Shown here one piece after another: positions 25,119-34,800 of a stretch of 64,000 bases of DNA. The notes under the pieces are model-generated. The model was not told where the DNA came from. It saw nothing but the letters and a program-made list of their open reading frames with translations, and did not search any database. The stretch spans positions 30,489 through 94,488 of the forward strand of contig JAPPMA010000013.1 of the NCBI GenBank assembly GCA_028819295.1. The letters run 5' to 3'. The position numbers were made by a program, and so were the translations under genes. Source of the DNA: a bacterium. Lineage in GTDB: Bacteria; Actinomycetota; Acidimicrobiia; Acidimicrobiales; Bin134. The number at the start of each line of letters is the position of its first letter. Positions within the stretch are counted from its first letter, which is position 1.

Positions 25119-26369
25119 GTGGGCATGATTCGGACGCTGCGGTCAGTGGCTCGGTTCCGGCGCTTCGAGCCCAATCGGGCCAAGCGGCGGTTGAGCCGGG
25201 CGGCGTCGGTGGCCGACCTGCGGGAACTGGCCCAGCGGCGGCTCCCGGCGGGAGTGTTCGACTACATCGACGGGGCGGCTGAGGACGAGCTGACCATGGA
25301 GCGCAACGCCGCCGCCTTCGACCAGTGGGAGTTCGTGCCCCGAGTGCTGCGGGACGTGTCGGAGCTGGACACCTCAGTGGAGCTGCTGGGCCGGCGCCAT
25401 CCTTTGCCCTTCGCGCTGGCGCCCACCGGGTTCACCCGCATCGTGTGCCCCGACGGGGAGCTGGCCGTGGCCCGGGCCGCGGCTCGCAAGGGGATCGCCT
25501 ACTCGCTGTCTACCCTGAGCACCCGCTCCATCGAGGAGATAAGAGAGGTGAGCGACGGCCCGCTGTGGTTCCAGCTCTACTTCTGGCGTGACCGGGGGTT
25601 GGTGGCCGAGTGGCTCCAGCGGGCGGCCGACTGCGACTACGAGGCTCTGCTGGTGGCGGTGGACACACCGGTGTTCGGCCGCCGGGAGAGAGACGTTCGC
25701 CGGGGCTTCACCCTGCCGCCCACGCTGGGGCCCGACACAGTGCTGGACGGGTTGCGCCGACCGGGATGGACGTGGTCGCTACTGCGGTCCGAGCCCATCA
25801 CCTTCGCCAACCTGACCGGGGTGCAGGGCTACGACGGCAACTCTGCGCTGGGTTTGGCCGAGTTCGCCCACAACCAGTTCAACCAGGAGCTGTCGTGGGA
25901 CGACCTCGACTGGCTGCGGGAGCGCTGGAACGGAAAGCTCGTGCTCAAGGGCGTGCAATCGGTGGCCGATGCCCAAATGGCCACTGACCAGGGCGTGGAC
26001 GGAATCATCTTGTCCAACCACGGCGGCCGCCAGCTCGACGGCGCCCCGCCCATCCTGGAGTTGGTGCCCCAAGTAGCCGACGCGGTGGGCGGCGACATCG
26101 ACGTCATCTGCGACGGCGGTGTGCGCCGGGGCAGCCACGTCGCCATGGCCATGGCCCTCGGCGCCGATGCGGTGATGTTCGGCCGCCCCTACCTCTACGC
26201 CCTCGCCGCCACCGGCGAGCCCGGCGTCGGCCACCTCATCGACCAGTTCACCGAAGACCTCACCCGCACCCTCGCCCTCCTCGGCATCCCCAAAGCCTCC
26301 GACCTCACCCCCGCCTCCGTCCGCCAGCGAGGACATTGGTGGTCGATCAAGGAGCAGCCGCAGGCATGA
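25119..26369 (+). CDS. FMN-dependent alpha-hydroxy-acid dehydrogenase (LldD-like)
   Basis: 416 residues (GTG at 25119, or ATG at 25125). TIM-barrel flavoenzyme that oxidises L-2-hydroxy acids. FMN and active-site motifs: VFDYIDGAAEDELTMERN, PTGFTRI, WFQLYFWRDRG, and the family signature SNHGGRQLDGAP with the catalytic His and substrate-binding Arg, followed by CDGGVRRGSHVAMAMALGA and FGRPYLYALA. Likely L-lactate or (S)-mandelate-type dehydrogenase; an arylglycolate would fit the aromatic-rich neighbourhood but is not proven. Its last 23 bases overlap the convergent fic gene. Confidence 0.85.
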   Translation: MGMIRTLRSVARFRRFEPNRAKRRLSRAASVADLRELAQRRLPAGVFDYIDGAAEDELTMERNAAAFDQWEFVPRVLRDVSELDTSVELLGRRHPLPFALAPTGFTRIVCPDGELAVARAAARKGIAYSLSTLSTRSIEEIREVSDGPLWFQLYFWRDRGLVAEWLQRAADCDYEALLVAVDTPVFGRRERDVRRGFTLPPTLGPDTVLDGLRRPGWTWSLLRSEPITFANLTGVQGYDGNSALGLAEFAHNQFNQELSWDDLDWLRERWNGKLVLKGVQSVADAQMATDQGVDGIILSNHGGRQLDGAPPILELVPQVADAVGGDIDVICDGGVRRGSHVAMAMALGADAVMFGRPYLYALAATGEPGVGHLIDQFTEDLTRTLALLGIPKASDLTPASVRQRGHWWSIKEQPQA

Positions 26370-27522
26370 ATGTGAACATGACATCGATGTTCGCCTTCCA
26401 GCTACGGCCATCTCGCAAGATCAATCCTGCATTAGCCAGTCTGTTGAGATCCCGACTCAGTGTTCGAGGGCCGGCCTTGGCATAGAGGGCTGCTAGCGCC
26501 GGGGTGAGGACTGCCAGGTCCCCCCGGGCCACGGCCTCGTCGAACGGCATGGCAAGGACCAAGGCCCGCTGGCGGTTGCTGGCTTGGCTGGTGGGGAAGC
26601 GATCCATCGCCTCATTCACGTAATTGGTCCAAGACACGCTTAGCTGCTGTTCGCGCACGAGGCCGATTTGCTCTCGTAGCCCGTCTACGAGCCCCTGAGC
26701 GGCGTAGGCGAGGAAGCTCTGCGTTGAGCTTGTCTGGCTGGCGGCTTGCAATTCCCGGTAGTACCGGTCGCGGGTGAGGTTGTAGTGGTTGGACAGCAGG
26801 TGTGCAGCTAACAGAGGGAGCTGCCCTGATCGGGCCAAGAGCATGAATTCCAGCAGTCGGGCTGTGCGCCCGTTGCCGTCTCCAAACGGATGTATCCAGG
26901 CAATGTAGATGTGGGCGTAGATCGCTTGGATGATGTTGAGCGCGAAGGCGGTGTCAGGATTGTCAGAGCGGAACATGTCGCTCTCCAGCCATTCGGCCAA
27001 TCGGCGGGTCAGGTATGGACAGTCCTGGGCTGGTGCCCCGCGGTAGTTGCCTGCCATGACTGAGTGGTCCCTGAATCCACCTGGTACGGCGTCAGGAGCG
27101 TGCTCGGTCGTATCGAGAACCTGGAAGTTGTAGTCGCAGATGAGCTCGGCGGTGACGGGCGCGAGCGATCTACTCGTTGCCTGCTCATCGATCTTGGTCA
27201 GGGCGTCCAACACGTTGCGCACCTCTCGTTCTTGGTATTGCCGTGATGGGGGTGCGGTGTACTCGCCGCGGTAGATGCCAGCGACCTGCTCCTCATTGAG
27301 AGTGTTGCCCTCGATGGCCGTAGTGGCGAGGGCGCCCTTGATCAGCGCGACCTCGTTAAGGTGCTGGACTACCCCAGGCTTTAGCGGAGTGCTGGTGATC
27401 TGCTCGCAGATCGCCCTAGCCTCACCCAGGAGCATCCATGTTCGCGGTGGCAGATCATTGACATCTGAGGCGTTGAACGCGATCCACGGGTGGGACTCGG
27501 TGTAGGCCTCCATCGCCTGCAC
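26347..27522 (-). CDS. Fic-domain protein (AMPylase-type), class II
   Basis: 391 residues. The catalytic loop HPFGDGNGRTAR (211-222) matches the full Fic consensus, so nucleotide transfer to a protein target is expected. The inhibitory helix motif TTAIEGN (67-73) lies N-terminal, which defines class II, self-inhibited Fic proteins. The C-terminal ~100 residues contain a winged-helix-like unit (YAKAGPRTLSRDLNRLANAG, LILRDGRSW) that may bind DNA or a partner. It stands alone without an antitoxin gene and converges with the hydroxyacid dehydrogenase. Role in defence or stress is inference. Confidence 0.88.
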   Translation of the reverse strand: MQAMEAYTESHPWIAFNASDVNDLPPRTWMLLGEARAICEQITSTPLKPGVVQHLNEVALIKGALATTAIEGNTLNEEQVAGIYRGEYTAPPSRQYQEREVRNVLDALTKIDEQATSRSLAPVTAELICDYNFQVLDTTEHAPDAVPGGFRDHSVMAGNYRGAPAQDCPYLTRRLAEWLESDMFRSDNPDTAFALNIIQAIYAHIYIAWIHPFGDGNGRTARLLEFMLLARSGQLPLLAAHLLSNHYNLTRDRYYRELQAASQTSSTQSFLAYAAQGLVDGLREQIGLVREQQLSVSWTNYVNEAMDRFPTSQASNRQRALVLAMPFDEAVARGDLAVLTPALAALYAKAGPRTLSRDLNRLANAGLILRDGRSWKANIDVMFTFMPAAAP

Positions 27523-27702
27523 CGTACTAACGCACCCCTATTTTGTCCACTGAATTGTCCTCAATGTTGTCCCCACTCCTGTCCACCCGCGAGCTGACCT
27601 GTCGCTGCCTGATTCAACAAGTGGGCATCCTCGGGTTTTGACTTCGTATCACTTCTCTTTATTGGTCTGGTCTAGTCTGACTAATTCGGATAGGATGGCT
27701 TT

Positions 27703-27954
27703 ATGGTGATCAACGTGTACGAGGCCAAGACCCATCTGTCGAAGCTGCTCGATCGGGTAACCGAGGGGGAGGAGCTTGTGTTGGGCAAGGCCGGCAAGCC
27801 CATGGCCCGGCTGGTGCCCTACCGGGAGCGCAGGCAGCCTCGAAAGCCGGGTCGCCTGGCAGGAAAGATCTGGATCGCCCCTGACTTTGACGAAACGCCT
27901 GAGGACATAATCGCTGCTTTCGAAGGTGATCTCAACGCCGAGGGTTGGGAGTGA
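27703..27954 (+). CDS. Phd/YefM-type antitoxin
   Basis: 83 residues: VINVYEAKTHLSKLLDRVTE, GEELVLGKAGKPMARLVPY, then a proline/arginine-rich C-terminus (FDETPEDIIAAF) that would wrap the toxin. The N-terminal domain binds operator DNA in this family. A TAGGAT -10-like box ends six bases before the ATG, so the transcript may be leaderless. It overlaps the toxin start by 4 bp (GTGA). Confidence 0.88.
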   Translation: MVINVYEAKTHLSKLLDRVTEGEELVLGKAGKPMARLVPYRERRQPRKPGRLAGKIWIAPDFDETPEDIIAAFEGDLNAEGWE

Positions 27955-28322
27955 ATCTCCTGCTTGACACCCACGTACTCCTGTGGTGGTCCGAAGAGCG
28001 GAGAATGTCCCCTGAGGCTTTTGCGGCAATCGCTGATCCCGACAACGTCGTGTACGTGAGCGCGGCCAGCATCTGGGAGATTAGCATTAAGCGGACGAGG
28101 GGAAAACTGAGGGTTGACGATGCCATCTTCGAGGTGAGCGCTGACGACTTCGAACCGCTCCCCATCACCCATGCCGACGCCCGCCTTGCCGGATCCTTGC
28201 CCGATCACCACCGAGACCCGTTCGACCGGATGCTCGTGGCTCAAGCGCTGGCCCACGACCTTGTGCTCGTCACCCGAGACCCAAAGATCCAGCTCTACGA
28301 GGCTGAAATCCTCCCCGCCTGA
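27951..28322 (+). CDS. vapC: PIN-domain ribonuclease toxin
   Basis: 123 residues from the GTG at 27951. PIN-domain acidic residues: LLLDTHVLLWW (first Asp), SIWEISIKRTRGKL (Glu), and RDPFDRMLVAQALAH with LVTRDPKI (later Asp residues). This matches the VapC-like group partnered with Phd-type antitoxins. It cleaves RNA in the cytosol when the antitoxin is degraded. An in-frame TTG six bases upstream is possible, but the GTGA overlap is the more usual coupling. Confidence 0.88.
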   Translation: MNLLLDTHVLLWWSEERRMSPEAFAAIADPDNVVYVSAASIWEISIKRTRGKLRVDDAIFEVSADDFEPLPITHADARLAGSLPDHHRDPFDRMLVAQALAHDLVLVTRDPKIQLYEAEILPA

Positions 28323-28660
28323 TTCCGATGCCCACAGGGGAGGCGCGAAATCACTCCTGGCGGAGGCCGCAGCCATTCCGTGGTCATATTGGAAGGCTGC
28401 AAACTTCCCCCACGGCCCCAACCCTGTCCACCCAGAACTCCAAGGTCGCATATCATTGCTCGTGTACGCTCCAGGCAGGCCTCTCGCCGTTGGCGATGCT
28501 CCTAGGAGTAGACAACTCAGGGCTGGGTGGCACCAACGGTGCCGCCCAGCCCGGCTCTCTTCAATGCAAACATCACGGTGTCTCGATCCGGTCACCGCCG
28601 ATTCCCAGGGATCAACGCCCTGTTGCCGAAACCGTCACTGGTACGGGGTAGCTTGCAGGC
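28323..28660. other. Gene-poor gap between VapC and the helicase gene
   Basis: 338 bases. No reading frame in either direction shows a recognisable protein. The one clear structure is the strong hairpin at 28520-28552. The 3' end must contain the helicase promoter; a GGGGTAGCTTGCAGGCGTG stretch precedes the GTG/ATG zone without a good -10 box. Confidence 0.5.
28520..28552. terminator. Strong hairpin, possible terminator
   Basis: GGGCTGGGTGGCACC and GGTGCCGCCCAGCCC pair over 15 positions with one G-U, around an AAC loop. Only a weak T-rich run (CTCTCTT) follows, so it may be a Rho-independent-like terminator for phd-vapC or a protein-binding inverted repeat. Confidence 0.5.
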
Positions 28661-31600
28661 GTGAGCGATAGGGGTGGCGGGGAGCTGTTCATCGTCGACA
28701 ACAGTGTGTCGGGGTGGACGGGGCTTCGATACCTCCAGCAGTGGACCGAAATCGCCGACTCATTCGACATCGCAACTGGGTTCTTTGAGATCGGAGCGCT
28801 GCTGGCCCTCGACGGCAAGTGGCAGCAGCTCGACAAGATCCGCATCCTCATGGGCGACGAGGTGTCGCTGAAGACCCGCAATGCCTTCGCCGAGGCGATC
28901 AAGCGCCGGATCGGGCGTCTGGACGACAGCCTCGAAGCCGAGAAGGACGACAACCCGTTCCTAGAGGGCGCCGACGCTGTGGTCGAAGCGCTGAAGGAGG
29001 GCAAGGTCGAGTGCCGGGTCTATCGGCGGGACAAGTTCCACGCCAAGGCCTACATAACCCACGCCAAGTTCGACGTGGTCGGTGCCCAGGCGCTGGTCGG
29101 CTCCAGCAACTTCACCCGGGCCGGGCTGACCGAGAACGTCGAGCTGAACATCCAAATCCAAAGCGGCCGGGAAGTCGCCCAGCTCCAAGACTGGTTCGAC
29201 ATCCACTGGAAACAGGCCGAAGAAGTCACCGAGGACGTGCTGCGGACCATCACCCGCCACACCGCCGAGTTCACCCCCTTCGACGTTTATGCCAAGGCCC
29301 TCCACGAGTTCTTCCGGGGCCGGGAGCTCACCGCCGGCGAGTGGGACGAGTCGCATTCGCGGATGTTCCCCCACCTCGACCAATACCAGCGGGAGGCCTA
29401 CTGGTCGCTGATGAAGATCGCCCGCCAATACGGAGGGGCGTTCCTCTGCGACGGCGTGGGCCTGGGCAAGACCTTCGTGGGGCTGATGCTGGTGGAGCGC
29501 CTGGTGCTGCACGAGAACAAGCGGGTGGTGATCTTCGCTCCCAAAGCGGCCAAGGAGGGCGTGTGGGAACCCCATCTGCGCCGGTGGCTGTCGCATATCG
29601 GCGGTTTCGGCGGCGGGGCCGACTTCTCGAACCTCACCGTGTTCAGCCACACCGACCTGAGCCGCACCGGAGACTTCCCCGAGCGATTCGAACGCATCTC
29701 TGAGCTGGCCGACGCCGTGGTCATCGACGAGGCCCACCACTTCCGCAACCCCGGTCGCCGGGGCCGCCGCCCCGAAACCCCCGATGAACCCGATGTCCGA
29801 TCCCGCTACTGGCGCCTCTACGACCTGCTTGAAGGCTCGGCGCGTCCCAAGCAGGTGTTCATGCTCACCGCCACGCCGGTCAACAACCGTTTGGCCGATT
29901 TCCGCCACATGGTCGAGCTGTTCTCCCGGCACGACGACGCCTACTTCGCTCACAGTCTGGGCGTCCACAACCTCACCGGCCACTTCAACGTCATGGAGCG
30001 CCATCTCCAGGCGTCCCTGGGAGGCGGAGGACTCGCCCTCACCGAGGGGTATACCCCAGAGGCCCGCGATGCGCTGTCGGGCGATGAGATATTCGGGGCG
30101 CTGGTGGTGCAGCGCAGCCGCGCCTACGCCAAGGCCAGCCAGATCCAGGAGAGCGGGGAGTCATCGGCGTTTCCCGAGCGCAAACCCCCCAAGGTGGCCG
30201 ACTACTCCATCCGTTCATCCTATGGGGAGGTGCTCGACCTTTTCGAGAAGGCCTTCGAGAAGAAGAATCCGCTCTTCTCCCTGGCCATCTACTACCCGCT
30301 GGCCTACTACATCGGCCCTGACGACAGCATCGACGCCATTGAGGAGAATCGCCAGCGCCAGGTTGTCGGCCTCATTCGCACTCTGTTCCTCAAGCGGTTC
30401 GAGAGCTCGGTGTACGCCTTCGAGAAGTCGCTCGATCTGCTGTTGCGCAAGCTGCTGGCCTTCGTTGAGGTCCACAGCGAGACCGACTCGGAGAAGAAGC
30501 GCTACGACCGCTGGAAGCGCCAGCACGCCTCGGTTATCGGCTATCACCCCGAGAGCCAGCTCGGGCTGCCGTTTGCCGGCGAGGACGAGGAGGTAGACGC
30601 CGATGAGGATGTGGTGCCCCCCGAACTGCTTGATGCTGCCGCCGACAGCCGACTGTCCCGCGACGAGTACGACGTGACCGAGATGCTGAGCGAGGTCTTC
30701 CTCGACCTCGACCAGATTTCCCAGTTCCTTGATCTGACCAGTCGATTTACTGCCGCACAAGACGACAAGCTCAAGAAGCTCACGCGGTTGCTGAACAGCA
30801 AAGACCTGGCCGGCCACAAGGTGCTGGTGTTCACCGAGTTCGCCGACACCGCCCGCTACGTCGCCCGCCACCTGAGAGAAGCCGGCATCGACGGCGTGGA
30901 GCAGATAGACGGGGGATCGACGGTGAATCGGGCTGACGTCATCCGCCGGTTCGCCCCCTACTACAACGCCAGCAGCTCGACAGAGCTGGATGCCTCCGGC
31001 GACAAGGAGATCAGAGTGCTGGTGTCCACCGATGTGCTCTCAGAGGGCCTCAACCTCCAAGACGCCGGCCGGCTCATCAACTACGACATCCACTGGAATC
31101 CAGTGCGGCTCATGCAGCGCATCGGCCGTGTCGACCGGCGCATGGACCCCGAGGTCGAAGCCCGGCTCGTTGCCGACCATCCGGAGTTGGAGGGCGAGCG
31201 CCACCATGTGCAGTTCTGGAACTTCCTGCCCCCCGACGACCTCAAGAACATGCTCAGCCTGTACGAAAAGGTCACCCGCAAGACCTTGCTGATCTCAAAG
31301 ACCCTGGGAATCGAGGGACGCAAGCTGCTCACCCCCGATGACGACTATGAGGCGCTGAGGGAGTTCAACGCCTCCTACGAGGGTGCCCGAACCGCAGTTG
31401 AGGACATGCATCTGGAGTATCAGGCTCTGATGAAGGAGCACCCCGAGTTGGCCGAGCGGCTCGACGGGTTCCCCGGTTCGGTGTTCTCCGGTCGCAAGAA
31501 GCTCAGCAAGGGTGCCCGCGGCGTGTTCTTCTGCTACAGCCTGCCCGCGCTCGATACTGTGCAGCAGGCTTTCACGCTGGAGGCGGGCCCCACCCGGTGG

Positions 31601-31828
31601 TATCTCTGGGACCTCGATCAGGGGCGTGTGTTGGGGTCGCCGGGCGAGATCATCGAGAGCTTGCGCTCCAAACCCAACACACAGCGTCGCTGCACCACCG
31701 ACCGCCCCACCCTTGCCGAGGCCCGCAAGCAGGTGCTCGGCCATGTCCGCGACACCTATCTCAAGCAGGTAAACGTCCCCCTGGATGCCCCCAAGCCCAA
31801 ACTGATGTGCTGGATGGAGCTCAACTGA
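28661..31828 (+). CDS. PLD-nuclease/SNF2-type helicase, restriction or defence protein
   Basis: 1055 residues. Residues ~1-200 form a phospholipase D-like nuclease: KFHAKAYI (HxK) followed by LVGSSNFTRAGL. Residues ~235-480 are SF2 helicase lobe 1 with Walker A DGVGLGKTF (~264), DEAH box VVIDEAHHFRN (~352) and LTATPVNNR. Residues ~700-830 are lobe 2 with VLVFTEFADTARYVARHL, STDVLSEGLNLQDA and motif VI QRIGRVDRR. It shares one base with the following methylase gene. This is the organisation of a translocating restriction subunit: an ATP-driven motor with a PLD-type nuclease. DISARM-like helicases are a more distant alternative. Confidence 0.85.
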   Translation: MSDRGGGELFIVDNSVSGWTGLRYLQQWTEIADSFDIATGFFEIGALLALDGKWQQLDKIRILMGDEVSLKTRNAFAEAIKRRIGRLDDSLEAEKDDNPFLEGADAVVEALKEGKVECRVYRRDKFHAKAYITHAKFDVVGAQALVGSSNFTRAGLTENVELNIQIQSGREVAQLQDWFDIHWKQAEEVTEDVLRTITRHTAEFTPFDVYAKALHEFFRGRELTAGEWDESHSRMFPHLDQYQREAYWSLMKIARQYGGAFLCDGVGLGKTFVGLMLVERLVLHENKRVVIFAPKAAKEGVWEPHLRRWLSHIGGFGGGADFSNLTVFSHTDLSRTGDFPERFERISELADAVVIDEAHHFRNPGRRGRRPETPDEPDVRSRYWRLYDLLEGSARPKQVFMLTATPVNNRLADFRHMVELFSRHDDAYFAHSLGVHNLTGHFNVMERHLQASLGGGGLALTEGYTPEARDALSGDEIFGALVVQRSRAYAKASQIQESGESSAFPERKPPKVADYSIRSSYGEVLDLFEKAFEKKNPLFSLAIYYPLAYYIGPDDSIDAIEENRQRQVVGLIRTLFLKRFESSVYAFEKSLDLLLRKLLAFVEVHSETDSEKKRYDRWKRQHASVIGYHPESQLGLPFAGEDEEVDADEDVVPPELLDAAADSRLSRDEYDVTEMLSEVFLDLDQISQFLDLTSRFTAAQDDKLKKLTRLLNSKDLAGHKVLVFTEFADTARYVARHLREAGIDGVEQIDGGSTVNRADVIRRFAPYYNASSSTELDASGDKEIRVLVSTDVLSEGLNLQDAGRLINYDIHWNPVRLMQRIGRVDRRMDPEVEARLVADHPELEGERHHVQFWNFLPPDDLKNMLSLYEKVTRKTLLISKTLGIEGRKLLTPDDDYEALREFNASYEGARTAVEDMHLEYQALMKEHPELAERLDGFPGSVFSGRKKLSKGARGVFFCYSLPALDTVQQAFTLEAGPTRWYLWDLDQGRVLGSPGEIIESLRSKPNTQRRCTTDRPTLAEARKQVLGHVRDTYLKQVNVPLDAPKPKLMCWMELN

Positions 31829-34800
31829 TGCCCACCGAGCTCCAACGCCGAATCGACGTGCTGCGGGGCATTCGCACCTTCGCCCAAGTGTCGGTGTATC
31901 TGCGCGACGAGCTGGGCTGGCCCCTCGAGGGCGCCGACTTGGAGGACGAGCGCCTCGACGACCTCACCTACGACTGGGACCCCGCCGAGCTGGGCATCAA
32001 TGCCGACAAGCTCCGCGACCTCGTGCGGCTCCAGCAGATGCGCCCGCTCACCGCCGGCCAGCCCTGGGGTGTGTTCTTGGTGCAGTTCGACGGGCCGCGG
32101 CTGCCCATCACCCAACTCCGGCGGTTGCTCCAAGCTCTGGTCACCCGCCAGCGCCGTGTCGAGAGCAGCACCCGCCCTTCGTGGGCCCTGGACGATCTGC
32201 TCTTCATCGTGTTCACCGGCAGCGACCCTGCGGTCGAGATGCACTTCGTGGCCTTCTTCGACGATGGCGACCGTCTCCCCAAAGTCCGGTCGCTGGCCTG
32301 GCGGCCATCCCAGTCTCCCCATCCGCACCTGACCAGATTGGCCGAGGAGCTGATGCCCTTGCTCATGTGGCCGACAGATACTGACGACGCCGACCAGTGG
32401 CGCCAGGCGTGGCGCGGCGCGTTCAAGCTGATGCCCGGTCAGGCCATTGGCGATGCCGCCCGGCTGGCCGACCGCATGGCCCGCACCGCCTCTGATCTCC
32501 GCGACCAGATCGAAGACGCGCTGGCCCGCGAACAGGCTCACGAGCAAACCCACCAGCAGGTCGGCCCGTTCACCACGCTGATGAACGAGGTGCGCGCCCA
32601 GCTTGTATCTGATGTGGACGCGCCCAAGTTTGCCGACATGTGCGCCCAGACTCTGGTCTACGGCACCCTCACCAGCCGGATCACCGATCCCGCGGGGTTC
32701 GGGTCGTCGCCCATCTTCTCAGCCGTCCCGCTGGCCAACCCGTTCTTGGCCGCGTTGTTCGAGCAGGTCCACGACGAGGCCGCCGCCCTCGACCTGGCCG
32801 GCAGCGGGATCAACCAGCTTGTGGCCGACCTGCGCGACACCAATGTGGAGTCGATTCTCGACCAGTTCGGCGCCACTGCCAAAGGCGGCGACCCCGTCAT
32901 CCACTTCTACGAGGAGTTCCTCAAGAAGTACGACTCCAAGATGCGGGCCGACGCCGGCGCGTTCTACACCCCGCAGCCGGTGGTGGAGTTCATCGTGAGG
33001 GCGACAGATGAGGTCTTGAGAACCAGGTTCGACCTGCCAATGGGCGTCGCGGACCCCTCTACGTGGGATGAGGTTGCCAAACGAGTCGGCTTCGATGTCC
33101 CAGTTGGGGTAGGCGGCGAAAAGCCGTTCGTTTCGATGCTCGATCCCGCCACCGGCACCGGCACTTTTCTGGTGGCCTGGCTCCGTCAAGCAAAGCGTTC
33201 GTTCCTGGCATCGGGCGGCGCCTCCGACCGCTGGCCGCGGCATCTGAGCGACCACGTCTTGGGTCAGATGCACGCTTTCGAGCTGATGCTCGGCCCCTAT
33301 GCCATTGCCCACCTCAAAGTGGCACTAGAACTTCGTGGCGAAGGCGTGGACGACGGCGATCCCAAGATTCTGCTCACCGACACCCTCGACCACACCCCCC
33401 GCCAAGGCCAGCTCCAAACCATGAGCAACCCCGTGGCCGCCGAAGGCGAGCGTGCGGCTGAGCTGAAGGAATTCGAACGATTCTCGATTGTGCTCGGCAA
33501 CCCGCCCTACGACCGAGAAGAACGGGAGGCCGGGGCAGTCGGCAAGCGAAAAGGAGGAGTGGTCCGCCACGGCGTGCCCGGCATCGACCCGCTGCTGAGT
33601 ACGGTGACCAGGCCCATGAAGGACGCCGGACTGGGCATCCACCTCAAGAACGTCTACAACGACTACGTCTACTTCTGGTGCTGGGCCGCCTGGCAAGCCA
33701 CCCGGCTGCCCGCAGGCCCCGGCGTGGTCGCCTTCATCACCGCTGCCTCGTACCTCGACGGCGTGTCCATGGGCGGCGTCCGCCACATGCTGCGTCAGGC
33801 ATTCGACGAGCTATGGATCATTGACCTCGGCGGCGAGGGCCGCGGCGCCCAAAAGGAAGAGAACGTTTTCGACATCCAGACCCCGGTTGCCATCGCCGTC
33901 GGCATCCGCACCCAGACCGAGCGCTCCGGCGATTGCACCGTGTACTACCACCGCGTTGCAGGCACCAGAGAGCAGAAGCTGGCAGCGCTCAACGGCCTGT
34001 CCCTCGACGATGTGGTTGAACAGATCACCGGCACGGGCCTTGACGACTTGACTCCCCGCAGCGACGCCGCGTACTACAACTGGCCGCAGGTCACCGAGTT
34101 GTTTCCGTGGATTCACTCGGGCTGCCAGCTGAAGCGAACGTGGCCTATAGCTGAAAGCAAGTCTCTGTTGGAACGCCGATGGCGGGAGCTGGTCATGACC
34201 GTCCCTCGTGAACGCAGCAGGCTCTTCAAGGAAACCCGGGATCGCAAGATAGCAACGAAGCCTCAACCGCTCGTGGGCACTGACGGCCGATTGCCGTCCA
34301 TTGACGACCTAGATCGCGATGATGGCTGGGAAAGCATCGAGAGATACGGCTATAGAAGCTTGGATCGACAATGGGTGATAGCGGACAGCCGCGTGGCGGA
34401 CTATCCGCGCCCCGAGCTGTGGCAAGCCCGCGGGCCTCGCCAGGTCTTCCTCACTACCCTGACCTCCACCAAGCTCGGTCGTGGCCCTGCGCTCACCGTG
34501 TCCCCCTACGTCCCCGACCTTGACCACTTCCGCGGCTCATACGGTGCCAAGAACGTGATGCCCCTCTATCGGGACAGCAGCGGTCAAGCGCCCAATGTCA
34601 CCGACGGCCTGCTCGAATCCCTGAGCCAAAAACTCGGCACCGTGGTCACCGCCGAGGACTTGCTGGCCTACGTCTATGCCCTCGGCGGCACCCCTGCCTT
34701 CAGCGAGCGCTTTGCCGATGAATTGGCCGAGGGTGCCGGCCCCGTCCACCTCCCCCTAACCACCGATGCCGACCTGTTTCAGCAGGCAGTGGAATTGGGC